A stretch of 64,000 bases of DNA from positions 1,221,573 to 1,285,572 of the forward strand of contig NZ_MIGY01000003.1 of NCBI RefSeq assembly GCF_002940665.1, in the 5' to 3' direction. Source of the DNA: Xanthomonas arboricola. Lineage in GTDB: Bacteria; Pseudomonadota; Gammaproteobacteria; Xanthomonadales; Xanthomonadaceae. Numbering within the stretch: position 1 is the stretch's first letter; each line of letters starts with the position of its first letter. The position numbers and the translations under genes were made by a program. Under the pieces are notes generated by a model. The model was not told the origin of the DNA. It saw only the letters and a list, made by a program, of their open reading frames with translations, and made no database searches. Below are positions 50,207-58,266 of the stretch, in pieces.

Positions 50207-51133
50207 GTGTCGACCACGCTGTTGCAATCCGATCTGCCCGGCCTGCCGTTGCGTCACCGTGGCAAGGTCCGCGATGTCTTCGACATTCCCCGCGAGCGCC
50301 TGCCCGCCGATGCGCCCCCGGGCGATTATCTGTTGATGGTGGCGACAGACCGCCTGTCCGCGTTCGACGTCGTGCTGCCCGACCCGATCCCCGGCAAGGG
50401 CGAGATGCTGTGCCAGGTCTCCAACTTCTGGTTCCACAAGACCGAACACCTGATGCCCAACCACCTGGTCGACATCACCGTGGAGCAGGTGTTGCCCGAA
50501 GGCGTGGACCCGGCGCTGTATGCAAAGCGCGCCGTGGTCACGCGCAAGCTCAAGCCGGTGCCGGTGGAAGCGATCGCACGCGGCTACCTGATCGGCAGCG
50601 GCTGGAAGGATTATCAGCGCACCGGCAAGATCAGCGGCATCGAACTCCCCGACGGCCTGCGCCAGGCCGAGAAACTGCCCGAGCCGATCTTTACACCGTC
50701 GACCAAGGCCGCGGTCGGCGACCATGACGAGAACATCGACTTCGATGCGATGGTCATGACCGTCGGCGCCGAGCTTGCCGAACGCGTCCGCGATGCCACC
50801 TTGCGCATCTACCGTTTTGCCGCCGACTTTGCCGCCGAGCGCGGCATTCTGCTGGCCGACACCAAGTTCGAATTCGGCACCGATGCCGATGGCCGGCTGT
50901 ACATCATGGACGAGATGCTGACCCCGGACTCGTCGCGTTACTGGCCGGCCGACCAGTACGAACTCGGCACCAGCCCGCCCAGCTACGACAAGCAATTCGT
51001 CCGCGACTATCTGGAAACCCTGGACTGGGGCAAGACCGCACCCGGCCCCAGCCTGCCGGCAGAAGTGATCGAACGCACTCGCGCAAAATATGCCGAAGCA
51101 TTGCAGCGGTTGGCGGGTATTTCGGTCGATTGA
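50207..51133 (+). CDS. purC: Phosphoribosylaminoimidazole-succinocarboxamide synthase
   Basis: SAICAR synthetase of purine synthesis, 308 residues. Motifs include [54 protein letters not shown] and [12 protein letters not shown]. The GTG at 50207 is chosen because AGGAG (50197-50201) sits 5 bases before it; the GTG at 50201 overlaps that site. It is separate from purH and purD by 34 kb. Confidence 0.96.
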   Translation: MSTTLLQSDLPGLPLRHRGKVRDVFDIPRERLPADAPPGDYLLMVATDRLSAFDVVLPDPIPGKGEMLCQVSNFWFHKTEHLMPNHLVDITVEQVLPEGVDPALYAKRAVVTRKLKPVPVEAIARGYLIGSGWKDYQRTGKISGIELPDGLRQAEKLPEPIFTPSTKAAVGDHDENIDFDAMVMTVGAELAERVRDATLRIYRFAADFAAERGILLADTKFEFGTDADGRLYIMDEMLTPDSSRYWPADQYELGTSPPSYDKQFVRDYLETLDWGKTAPGPSLPAEVIERTRAKYAEALQRLAGISVD

Positions 51134-51138
51134 TCTCC

Positions 51139-51160
51139 AAGGCCCCGCTCCCGGGGCTTT
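51139..51160 (+). terminator. Terminator-like hairpin after purC
   Basis: gccccg / cggggc (plus flanking A/T pairs) with a 4-base loop, followed by TTT, just after the purC stop. Short but well placed. Confidence 0.65.
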
Positions 51161-51460
51161 GAGGCTGTATTAAAGCAACGATGGCGGGCAGCGCTCTTTA
51201 TCGAGCGCTGAAAGACGCACCCGACGCGGTCTGTTGCCCAAGGAAGTCGCAATGGCTCTCTTGTTATTTGGCGTTCCGCAGATTGCCCGCGTTCGGCAAC
51301 GCATTGCTGCCAGGGCTGCATTTGCGGCAAGGGCGTCCACCTGTCACATGCCGGCCAGTTTGGGCGATCCTGGACCCCGCAAGCCTTCACATAGCTGCAA
51401 GCGGCGCGCGTATAGCATCCCGCCCGCACTCCAGTTGCCCGCCATGATCAGGAGGATCCC
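51161..51460. other. Intergenic region before the lipoprotein-effector locus
   Basis: About 300 bases with no supported gene. The last part holds AGGAGG (51450-51455), the ribosome site for the TTG-started lipoprotein. A promoter for the lipoprotein/effector genes should lie here; I saw no clear -35/-10 pair and no PIP box (TTCGC-N15-TTCGC). Confidence 0.4.
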
Positions 51461-51967
51461 TTGGCCCTTTTCCGAACGTCCCTGCACGCCCTCGCACTGA
51501 GCCTTGCGCTGGTTGCCTGCAAACCGCCAGCAGAGCCAGCCGTCACTGCGATGCCTGCTGCAACGGCCGCACCCCCGGCCTCGGCACCTGCCACCGCTTC
51601 GGCAACGCCTGCTCAGGCATCAACCTGCCCCACTGCCGACTTCTCTGCGTTTCTGAAAAGCTTCAGTGCAGACATTGCGGTACAGGAAAAGGCCACGGCC
51701 GATCCACTGACGATGATCCAGCTCGACCCGGACGCACAGCCCGAGCCCGCCCCGGTAACCCGCACGGTGCCGCTGGCCAAGGTCGAATGGCCCGTCATCC
51801 CCAACCTGGAGGCAGCCCGCAACGGCGGCCGCGAGGTGACGATTTCCGAAGAAGCCGATGGCCGCCAAGTACTGGTCCGCACACCGGACACCGGCGATCA
51901 GCAGGTGTACCACTTCGCCCAGCGCCCTTGCTGGATGCTGGTCAAGGTGGACGATCAGTCTTTGTAA
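51461..51967 (+). CDS. Lipoprotein, candidate immunity protein
   Basis: A 168-residue lipoprotein: signal peptide with lipobox LVAC (MALFRTSLHALALSLALVAC), an Ala/Pro/Thr linker (to about residue 52), then a small domain with two cysteines (STCPTADF and QRPCWMLVKVDD). The start is TTG at 51461 with a perfect AGGAGG 5 bases upstream. The fold is not recognised. It lies two genes before the putative T4SS effector, where lipoprotein immunity (X-Tfi) genes are usual; the role is inferred from context. Confidence 0.75.
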   Translation: MALFRTSLHALALSLALVACKPPAEPAVTAMPAATAAPPASAPATASATPAQASTCPTADFSAFLKSFSADIAVQEKATADPLTMIQLDPDAQPEPAPVTRTVPLAKVEWPVIPNLEAARNGGREVTISEEADGRQVLVRTPDTGDQQVYHFAQRPCWMLVKVDDQSL

Positions 51968-52048
51968 AAACGTCTGTGAGCGCTGGAAGCAGTTTCTGCC
52001 GGCTTGATACCCTCACCTACCCCTTAAAACCGTCAAAGAGGCGACCTG

Positions 52049-52612
52049 ATGCGACGCTTCATCTCTGTCCTACCTGCGCTCGGCCTGAGCCTGGTGCTTG
52101 CCGCATGCGGTGACAAGCCAGGGCCCGCAGCTGCCACCACCAGCGCGCCCGGTACGCCACCTGCCACTACCCCATCCCCGGCTTCGACAGAAGCAGATAC
52201 ACAAGGACGGAACGACATGATCAAGGAATGCTCCGGCGTGCGCCTGCACCTGAGCGCGTTGCCATCCGGGAGCGGCGGCTCCACCAAAACCCACCTGAAA
52301 ATGGAGCGTGATGGCCAGCGCCAGGAAGTGGCAGCGCCTCCAGAGATGGCGGACTACACCGCAGTGGGCCTGGGTTGCGCGGAAGACGCAAAAGGAAGCA
52401 CGTATTTTGTCGTTCAGTACGGCGAGCTTCCTTACGGCTGCGAATTTTGCGAATGGTTCTTCCTGTATGACATCAAGGGTCAGTTGCTGAATCACGCAAC
52501 ACCACCGCTGCATACGCAGGACGGCCAGCAGAGCCCGAATAACGATGAGTACGAACACAAACTCGAAGAGTTGGGACTGAAGCACCCGGAACTGGTGCCT
52601 TTCCAACCCTGA
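52049..52612 (+). CDS. Lipoprotein, candidate immunity protein
   Basis: A 187-residue lipoprotein with lipobox LAAC (LSLVLAACGDKPG) and a Pro/Thr linker, then a domain with paired cysteines (KECSGVRLHL, LGCAEDAK, PYGCEFCEWFFLYDIKG). It directly precedes the effector-like gene (110 bases) in the same direction. Known X-Tfi proteins that protect against XVIPCD effectors are often periplasmic lipoproteins encoded just upstream, so this is the best immunity candidate. G+C is lower than in the neighbours, in keeping with a mobile accessory pair. Confidence 0.75.
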   Translation: MRRFISVLPALGLSLVLAACGDKPGPAAATTSAPGTPPATTPSPASTEADTQGRNDMIKECSGVRLHLSALPSGSGGSTKTHLKMERDGQRQEVAAPPEMADYTAVGLGCAEDAKGSTYFVVQYGELPYGCEFCEWFFLYDIKGQLLNHATPPLHTQDGQQSPNNDEYEHKLEELGLKHPELVPFQP

Positions 52613-52721
52613 GCAAAGGATGCCCGTGCACCGATGGCGGTGCATGGCCAACGCAGTACGCAGTACATGGAGCAGCACCCGTTACAAGGAAGAATCTGTC
52701 TCATAGAAAGGAACGCACGAC

Positions 52722-54446
52722 ATGACCGACACCACGATCTATACCGAAATGCTTCAGCCACGCGGCGCTGCATACAGCAGTGACCGAATCAAGCCCTGGA
52801 GCCATTATCGCGAGCCCATCGACAGCGGAGATGGCCGATTGCATGGCGAATCGCGTCGCTGGGGCGATGCCAGTCCACAAACCCAATCACGGGTAATCGA
52901 CAGTCTTATCGACGCCTCGCGGGATGCCGGGCTTTCATCGCGCGAGACCGCTTACGTCCTTGCCATCGCCCGAGTTGAATCAGGCTTCAATCCTGATGCT
53001 GCTGCGGGCACGACGTCTGCCTCGGGCCTGGGTCAGTTCATCGACCGCACCGGCACGCATTACGGCGTCAACGCATCCAACCGCTTCGACGTGCAAACGC
53101 AGTCGCAGGCATTGGTGCAACATTTCATCGATAACCGTGATCTTGCGCGCAGCCGCGGTGAGGGCGAGGACTACATCTACAAATATCACCACGATGGCCC
53201 CAGCAAGGATTATGGCGGCCTTGCGCTATCGCGGCGCGAGATTGCCCCTCATCTGGACAACTACACCCAGTTTGTCGAACAGCGTCTTTCCCAGACGCAG
53301 GGCAATGCCGTGGACCGGCCGGCACCAGCGATGCACCCGGCCGAACCCAGCCATGGCGCTCGCAGCAATTTCCAGCAAACGATGGAACGCATGCTGCCCG
53401 GTCAAGGCAGTACCGATCCGCATATCACCGGTCATTACGGCGAGCACCGCGGCAGCCACGGGCCGCACGGCGGTACCGACTTCAACTACCAGGGTGGCCA
53501 GACAGGCCGCAACATGCAGCACCCGACGGTGCATTCGCCGGTCGCCGGAACCGTCACCTTCGCCGGCGGCAACTACGGCACTGTCAAGATTCGCGATGCA
53601 CAGGGCAACTCGCACGAGATCCTGCATCTGGACGCACTCAAGGTGAAAGAGGGTCAGACACTGTCCGCCGGCGATGCCATCGGCACGATGGGCGGACGCG
53701 GCCCGAACGGTAACAGCCAGTACGCGCAGCATGTGCATTACCAGCTGCGCGATGCCAACGGCAAGCTGACCAGTCCGGAGACGTTCTGGAATCAGGGCCA
53801 TCAGCAGGAGTCCGGCGCGCGCCACTCCCAGCCGGCGACAGCGGCCGGCAACGACACGCTGCGGCATGGCGAGCAAGGCGGCGATGTCGGCAAGCTGCAG
53901 CAGGACCTCAACCGTCTCGGCGTGCGCGATGCGCAGGGCAACCGGCTTGCCGAGGATGGCCGCTTTGGCGACAACACGCGTGAGGCGGTGATTGCGTTCC
54001 AGAAGCAGCACGGGTTGCAGCCCGATGGCGTGGTGGGGCGAAACACGCAGGCCGCGTTGTCCGCACAACCGGCTCAGGCACAGGCAGGACAGGCGCCGGC
54101 CGCTGCGCCCAAGGGCCCGTCGCTCGACGATGCCGCGCATCCGGACCATGCCTTGCACAACGCGATCCGCAGCAAGCTGCCCAGCATGATCTCCAACGAG
54201 ACCGCGGCCCATGTCACCCTGCAGGCCAAGCAGAACGGTATCGATTCCGCGGACAAGCTGCAGAACGTCACCGTGCAGGATGGCAAGGCATTCGTCATGG
54301 GCACCACGCCGGGCTTCCGTGCGGCGGTGGATCTGAACCAGCCGGCTCCCACGCTGGAGCAGACCAGTGCGCAATTGCTGGCTGGCCAGGCTTCGCAGCA
54401 GCGCGCGCAGGATGAGCAGCAGCGGGTCGCGATCGGCGGCCGCTGA
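52722..54446 (+). CDS. Putative X-T4SS effector: peptidoglycan hydrolase with M23 peptidase and XVIPCD-like tail
   Basis: A 574-residue multidomain protein without a signal peptide. Residues about 55-190: lysozyme/SLT-like domain with E86 in RVESGFNPDA and SASGLGQFIDRTG. About 230-355: M23 metallopeptidase with HGGTD (H249, D253), LHLDAL (H302) and HVHYQL (H337, H339). About 382-448: peptidoglycan-binding repeat (GGDVGKLQQDLNRLG). About 465-574: an XVIPCD-like tail (HPDHALHNAI, AHVTLQAKQNGI, AAVDLNQPAP, Gln-rich end) that targets VirD4. It resembles X. citri XAC0466, which I recall as such an effector. Confidence 0.85.
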   Translation: MTDTTIYTEMLQPRGAAYSSDRIKPWSHYREPIDSGDGRLHGESRRWGDASPQTQSRVIDSLIDASRDAGLSSRETAYVLAIARVESGFNPDAAAGTTSASGLGQFIDRTGTHYGVNASNRFDVQTQSQALVQHFIDNRDLARSRGEGEDYIYKYHHDGPSKDYGGLALSRREIAPHLDNYTQFVEQRLSQTQGNAVDRPAPAMHPAEPSHGARSNFQQTMERMLPGQGSTDPHITGHYGEHRGSHGPHGGTDFNYQGGQTGRNMQHPTVHSPVAGTVTFAGGNYGTVKIRDAQGNSHEILHLDALKVKEGQTLSAGDAIGTMGGRGPNGNSQYAQHVHYQLRDANGKLTSPETFWNQGHQQESGARHSQPATAAGNDTLRHGEQGGDVGKLQQDLNRLGVRDAQGNRLAEDGRFGDNTREAVIAFQKQHGLQPDGVVGRNTQAALSAQPAQAQAGQAPAAAPKGPSLDDAAHPDHALHNAIRSKLPSMISNETAAHVTLQAKQNGIDSADKLQNVTVQDGKAFVMGTTPGFRAAVDLNQPAPTLEQTSAQLLAGQASQQRAQDEQQRVAIGGR

Positions 54447-54868
54447 CGGTTCGACGCCGCAGCACGAAAAACCGGCCAGTGGCCGGTTTTTTTGTGCCTG
54501 TCTGCTCTCGACAGTAGCGCCGAGAGCGGCGCTGCGGCCGCGCCCGACTGCACACGCCTGCGCGGATTGCCTGTCGTTGCCAGCGGATTGTGCGTCGCTG
54601 GAGGTTGGTGCACCCTGCAGACCGCGACAGGACGACATGCATGAAGCGCTGGCGATGTCGCACACGCAGCGATACTCCTGCTGCTCTGCGATGCCCTCCA
54701 CACCGCAAAGTGGCGCGGCGCACAGAACGCAACACAGCTGTAACTTTTACTACTGTGCTGTCAGGGACTGTGCAAGTTTATCTGCCGGCACCTGTTGCCA
54801 GTCGCGATCGGCCGTGATGCGTATCGCCGCCGATCTTTGCATTGCACGTTTTCTGGGAGAGAGTCGTC
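54447..54868. other. 422-bp region: effector terminator and protease promoter
   Basis: The first part holds the effector terminator (54467-54493). The rest is a GC-rich stretch then a lower-GC segment (about 54735-54790, TAACTTTTACTACTGTGC) that probably contains the promoter of the protease gene. No gene seen; no PIP box found by eye. Confidence 0.45.
54467..54493 (+). terminator. Intrinsic terminator after effector gene
   Basis: A stem accggcc / ggccggt with loop agt, flanked by five A on the left and a run of seven T on the right, 20 bases after the stop. Strong intrinsic terminator. Confidence 0.92.
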
Positions 54869-56464
54869 ATGCAAGTTCATGTCCTGGGCGCGGCGATCTG
54901 CTGCGCGCTATCGTTTTCTAACATCGCCACTGCTGCGGATCTTTCCGCGGATGCCGCGGTGACGCGCGCGCAATCCTTGTTGGGCAATCGCGCTGCGGCG
55001 CTGGCCAACCGTGCAACGGCCGATGCGTTCGTGCCGCGCGACAGCATTGTCGATGCCGATGGCAGCGAGCATGTGCGCTTCGATCGCACGTATCGGGGCC
55101 TGCCGGTGATCGGCGGCGATGTGGTGGTGCATTCGCGACGCGGGGTGATGGATCAGCTGAGCCAGAGCATGGACACCAGCGTGCGCCCGAGCATCGTGCC
55201 GGGCATCGATGCGGACACGGCAGTGCGCGCGGCCGGTGCGCAGTTCGATCTGGCACCCGATGCCGCGCCGCACGCAAGCCTGGCCTTGTATGCGCGCCAG
55301 GGCGCACCGCGGCTGGTCTATGAAGTGATCTACAGCGGCATCAAGCCCGATCAGACGCCGACCGAAATGCATTACATCGTCGACGCAGTCAATCAACGCA
55401 TTCTCGAATCCTGGGACACGGTGCACACCGCCTGCGCGGGTGGCACCAGTGCGGCCGGCACCGGGCGTTCGCTGTATGCCGGCAGCGTGGCATTGGCAAC
55501 CACGCGTTGCAGCAGCGGTTACGAGTTGACCGATCTGGGCCGCGGCAGCGGCGCCACCTACAACATGCGCAACAGCACCTCCGGCAACGGCACGCTGGTC
55601 ACCGATGCCGACAATGCCTGGGGCAGCGGCGCCAACAGCGACACGGTGACCGCAGCGGTGGATGCACACTACGGCGTGGCGTTGACCTGGGACTATTTCC
55701 GCACCACCCATGCGCGCAACGGCATTGCCAACGACGGTGTCGGTGCGCGCAGCCGCGTGCATTACGGTAGCCGCTACAACAACGCGTTCTGGCAGGACAG
55801 CTGCTTCTGCATGACCTTCGGCGATGGCGACGGCAGCACATTCACGCCGTTGGTGTCGGTGGACGTAGCCGGCCACGAAATGACCCATGGCGTGACCAGC
55901 CGCACCGCGCGCCTGGTGTATTCGGGCGAGTCGGGCGGCTTGAACGAAGCCACGTCCGACATCATGGGCGCGATGGTGGAGTACTCCGCCAACAACAGCG
56001 CGCAGCCGGGCAATTACCTGATCGGCGAGAAGATCGTCCCGGGCAACAGCAGCGGGACGCTGGCCCTGCGCTACATGTTCAAGCCCAGCCTGGATGGCGA
56101 TTCGCCCGATTGCTACAGCAGCAGCCTGGGCTCGCTCAACGTGCATTACAGCTCGGGCGTGGCCAACCATTTCTACTATCTGCTGGCCGAAGGCGCGGTG
56201 GTGCCAAGCGGCTTCGGATCGGGCACCAGCTGGAACGTGACACCGGCCGGGCTGGTCTGCAACGGCAACACGGCATTGACGGCGATCGGCCGGTCGGCGG
56301 CGAGCCGCATCTGGTACCGCGCGTTGACGGTCTACATGACCTCCTCGACCAACTATGCGGCCGCACGCCGGGCGACGCTGAGCGCGGCCACCGATCTGTA
56401 CGGCAGCACCTCCACGCAGTACCGCGCGGTTGCCGCAGCGTGGAGCGCCGTATCGGTCAACTGA
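54869..56464 (+). CDS. Secreted M4 (thermolysin-like) metalloprotease
   Basis: A 531-residue extracellular zinc protease. Signal peptide (MQVHVLGAAICCALSFSNIA), propeptide with FTP/PepSY features (RFDRTYRGLPVIGGDVVVH), then the catalytic domain: HEMTH (336-340) and E360 in GGLNEATSD. Two Cys pairs (DSCFCMTF) are notable. The ATG at 54869 follows GGAGAGAG. Secretion is probably by the type II system. It is adjacent to the effector, as in X. citri; the gene pair is a nearest-neighbour coincidence or shared niche, not a proven operon. Confidence 0.9.
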   Translation: MQVHVLGAAICCALSFSNIATAADLSADAAVTRAQSLLGNRAAALANRATADAFVPRDSIVDADGSEHVRFDRTYRGLPVIGGDVVVHSRRGVMDQLSQSMDTSVRPSIVPGIDADTAVRAAGAQFDLAPDAAPHASLALYARQGAPRLVYEVIYSGIKPDQTPTEMHYIVDAVNQRILESWDTVHTACAGGTSAAGTGRSLYAGSVALATTRCSSGYELTDLGRGSGATYNMRNSTSGNGTLVTDADNAWGSGANSDTVTAAVDAHYGVALTWDYFRTTHARNGIANDGVGARSRVHYGSRYNNAFWQDSCFCMTFGDGDGSTFTPLVSVDVAGHEMTHGVTSRTARLVYSGESGGLNEATSDIMGAMVEYSANNSAQPGNYLIGEKIVPGNSSGTLALRYMFKPSLDGDSPDCYSSSLGSLNVHYSSGVANHFYYLLAEGAVVPSGFGSGTSWNVTPAGLVCNGNTALTAIGRSAASRIWYRALTVYMTSSTNYAAARRATLSAATDLYGSTSTQYRAVAAAWSAVSVN

Positions 56465-56563
56465 TGCATGCCGGCCCCTGCCACGCGCACGGTGCGTGGC
56501 AGGGAGCGCGGCTGCCACAGTGCCATTCGCGCGCGTATGCTTGGGTCATTCCTGGGAGGGAAC

Positions 56564-57049
56564 ATGACCGAACGCACCAAGACCGCGCGACCGATCGACC
56601 GCTATTTCGCCAGCTACGCCGACGATCACCGCAACACGACCAATCAGCAGATCCACGTGCTGGCGGTGCCGGCGATCCTGTGGTCGGTGGTGGCCCTGCT
56701 GTGGTGCATCCCGGTCGGCGGCACCTGGTTCAGCAGCGGCGTGTGGGCGGCGTTGGCGATGTTCGCGGCCTGGTCGTACTACAACCGCCTATCGCGTCCG
56801 CTCGGGCTGGGCATGCTGGGGATCTTCTTTTTCTTCGGCTGCCTGTGCCGGTTGATCGAAGGCAGAGTCGGACTCACCGGTCTGTTCGCCACGGCGCTGA
56901 CGGTGTTCGTGCTGGCCTGGATCGCGCAGTTCGTCGGTCACCGGATCGAAGGCCGCAAACCGAGCTTCCTGACCGATCTGACCTATCTGCTGATCGGGCC
57001 GATCTGGGTACTGGCCAAGCTCTATCGTCAATTGGGCTGGCGGTACTGA
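56564..57049 (+). CDS. DUF962/Mpo1-like membrane protein
   Basis: A 161-residue protein with four hydrophobic segments, the NQQIHVLAVPAILWS motif near the start and FVGHRIEGRKPSFLTDLTYL then IGPIWVLAKLYRQLG at the end, all typical of DUF962 (YGL010w/Mpo1). Yeast Mpo1 is a fatty acid 2-hydroxy dioxygenase; whether the bacterial member has the same activity is unknown. GGGAGGG is the ribosome site. Confidence 0.87.
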   Translation: MTERTKTARPIDRYFASYADDHRNTTNQQIHVLAVPAILWSVVALLWCIPVGGTWFSSGVWAALAMFAAWSYYNRLSRPLGLGMLGIFFFFGCLCRLIEGRVGLTGLFATALTVFVLAWIAQFVGHRIEGRKPSFLTDLTYLLIGPIWVLAKLYRQLGWRY

Positions 57050-57197
57050 GCGCGAGCGACTGCAGAATGCCGCCATCGTCGGCTTGATCATGATTTGAAA
57101 GCGGCGTCGCGCTGCCGTGGCTGACACTCAGGGCGCATCGCCCTGCGGCGGACCGTGCGCCATGCGGGTCTTCCAAGCACATAGGCCCGGACGGGCC

Positions 57198-58133
57198 TCA
57201 CTCGCCGATACCGAGCTCTTCGGGCAGGGGACGGAAGGCGCGCGGCGCATAACCGAAGTCGCGACGCGCCGGTTCCAGGTCGAACACCAGGTCATCGCGC
57301 ATGCGCTGCAATGCCGCCGTATTCATGCCACGCAGGCGCCCCAGCCGCTGCGCAGCGGTCAGCGCAAGGCCGAACAGGCCGGGCGGCACCTGATACAGCC
57401 GCGCCGGTCGCGGCAGCGCCGCCAGCACGCGCTCCACCATCTGCGTATAGGCCAGCACTTCGCCGCCGCCCACGGCATAGCTGCGCTGCTGTGTCGCCGG
57501 CTGGGCGACCACCGCCAGCGCGGCGCTGGCCAGATCGTCCACATGCACCGGCTGGCGCAACCCGGTCGCGTTGGCCGGCAGCACGAAGGCGCCGGTGCGC
57601 TGCGCCAGCCCGGCGATCTGGGTGAGGGTGCGGTCGCGCCCGGCACCATAGACCAGCGTCGGGCGCAGCACCGTGGCCGCGGCGCCACGCGCCTGGGCTG
57701 CGGAAAACAGCGCCTGCTCGGCATTTGCCAGGCGCTGCGCGACATCGCGCTCGGCCGCGTCGATCGAGTGTTCCTTGACCTGCAGACTGGTGGAACCGAA
57801 CGCCACAATGCGCGGAGCCCGCACCGGATTTTCGGCGTACCAGCGTGCGAAATGATCGAGCGGACCGCAGCTGAAGATCACCTCGAATGCCTCGCCCGCG
57901 GCAGCCGGCACGGCCAGATCGCCTTGCCGCCAGATCAGCCCGGAACGCGCGGCGCGCGGCTGGCGCGACCATGCCGTCACCTGCCAGCCGCGGCCGAGCA
58001 GCCGCGTCAGCAGGCGTTCGCCGATCTGGCCGCTGCCGCCGAACACCAGGGCGCGCGGCGCAGAAACGGCAGTGGACGGAGCGGGATCGGCAGCGGTCAC
58101 GGGGCTCGGATGCAGTCTGGGTGATCCCAGCAT
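57198..58133 (-). CDS. NAD(P)-binding epimerase/dehydratase-like protein
   Basis: A 311-residue short-chain (extended SDR-like) protein with the Rossmann motif VFGGSGQIGERLLTRLLGRG and a region LRPTLVYGAGRD with the active-site-like Tyr, then VHVDDLASAALAVV. The substrate is unknown; NDUFA9/atypical SDR members look like this. The start at 58133 was chosen; a start at 58163 is possible. It is convergent with DUF962 and divergent from the mrp operon. Confidence 0.83.
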   Translation of the reverse strand: MLGSPRLHPSPVTAADPAPSTAVSAPRALVFGGSGQIGERLLTRLLGRGWQVTAWSRQPRAARSGLIWRQGDLAVPAAAGEAFEVIFSCGPLDHFARWYAENPVRAPRIVAFGSTSLQVKEHSIDAAERDVAQRLANAEQALFSAAQARGAAATVLRPTLVYGAGRDRTLTQIAGLAQRTGAFVLPANATGLRQPVHVDDLASAALAVVAQPATQQRSYAVGGGEVLAYTQMVERVLAALPRPARLYQVPPGLFGLALTAAQRLGRLRGMNTAALQRMRDDLVFDLEPARRDFGYAPRAFRPLPEELGIGE

Positions 58134-58266
58134 AGCGAGTGACACGCAGTGGCGCGACGCCAAGCCGGCGGCGATTTGCGCATGCGTGCAGCCACGGCGT
58201 TGACGCGGACGTCAGTCAACGGTTTGTTAAGCTCTCTGGCCTGCTCGCGAATCTTGTGTTCCCTGC

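Noticed and set aside
51181-51500. Possible small plus-strand frames before the first lipoprotein
   Set aside because: No ribosome site or domain; the only convincing ribosome site in the gap belongs to the TTG start at 51461.
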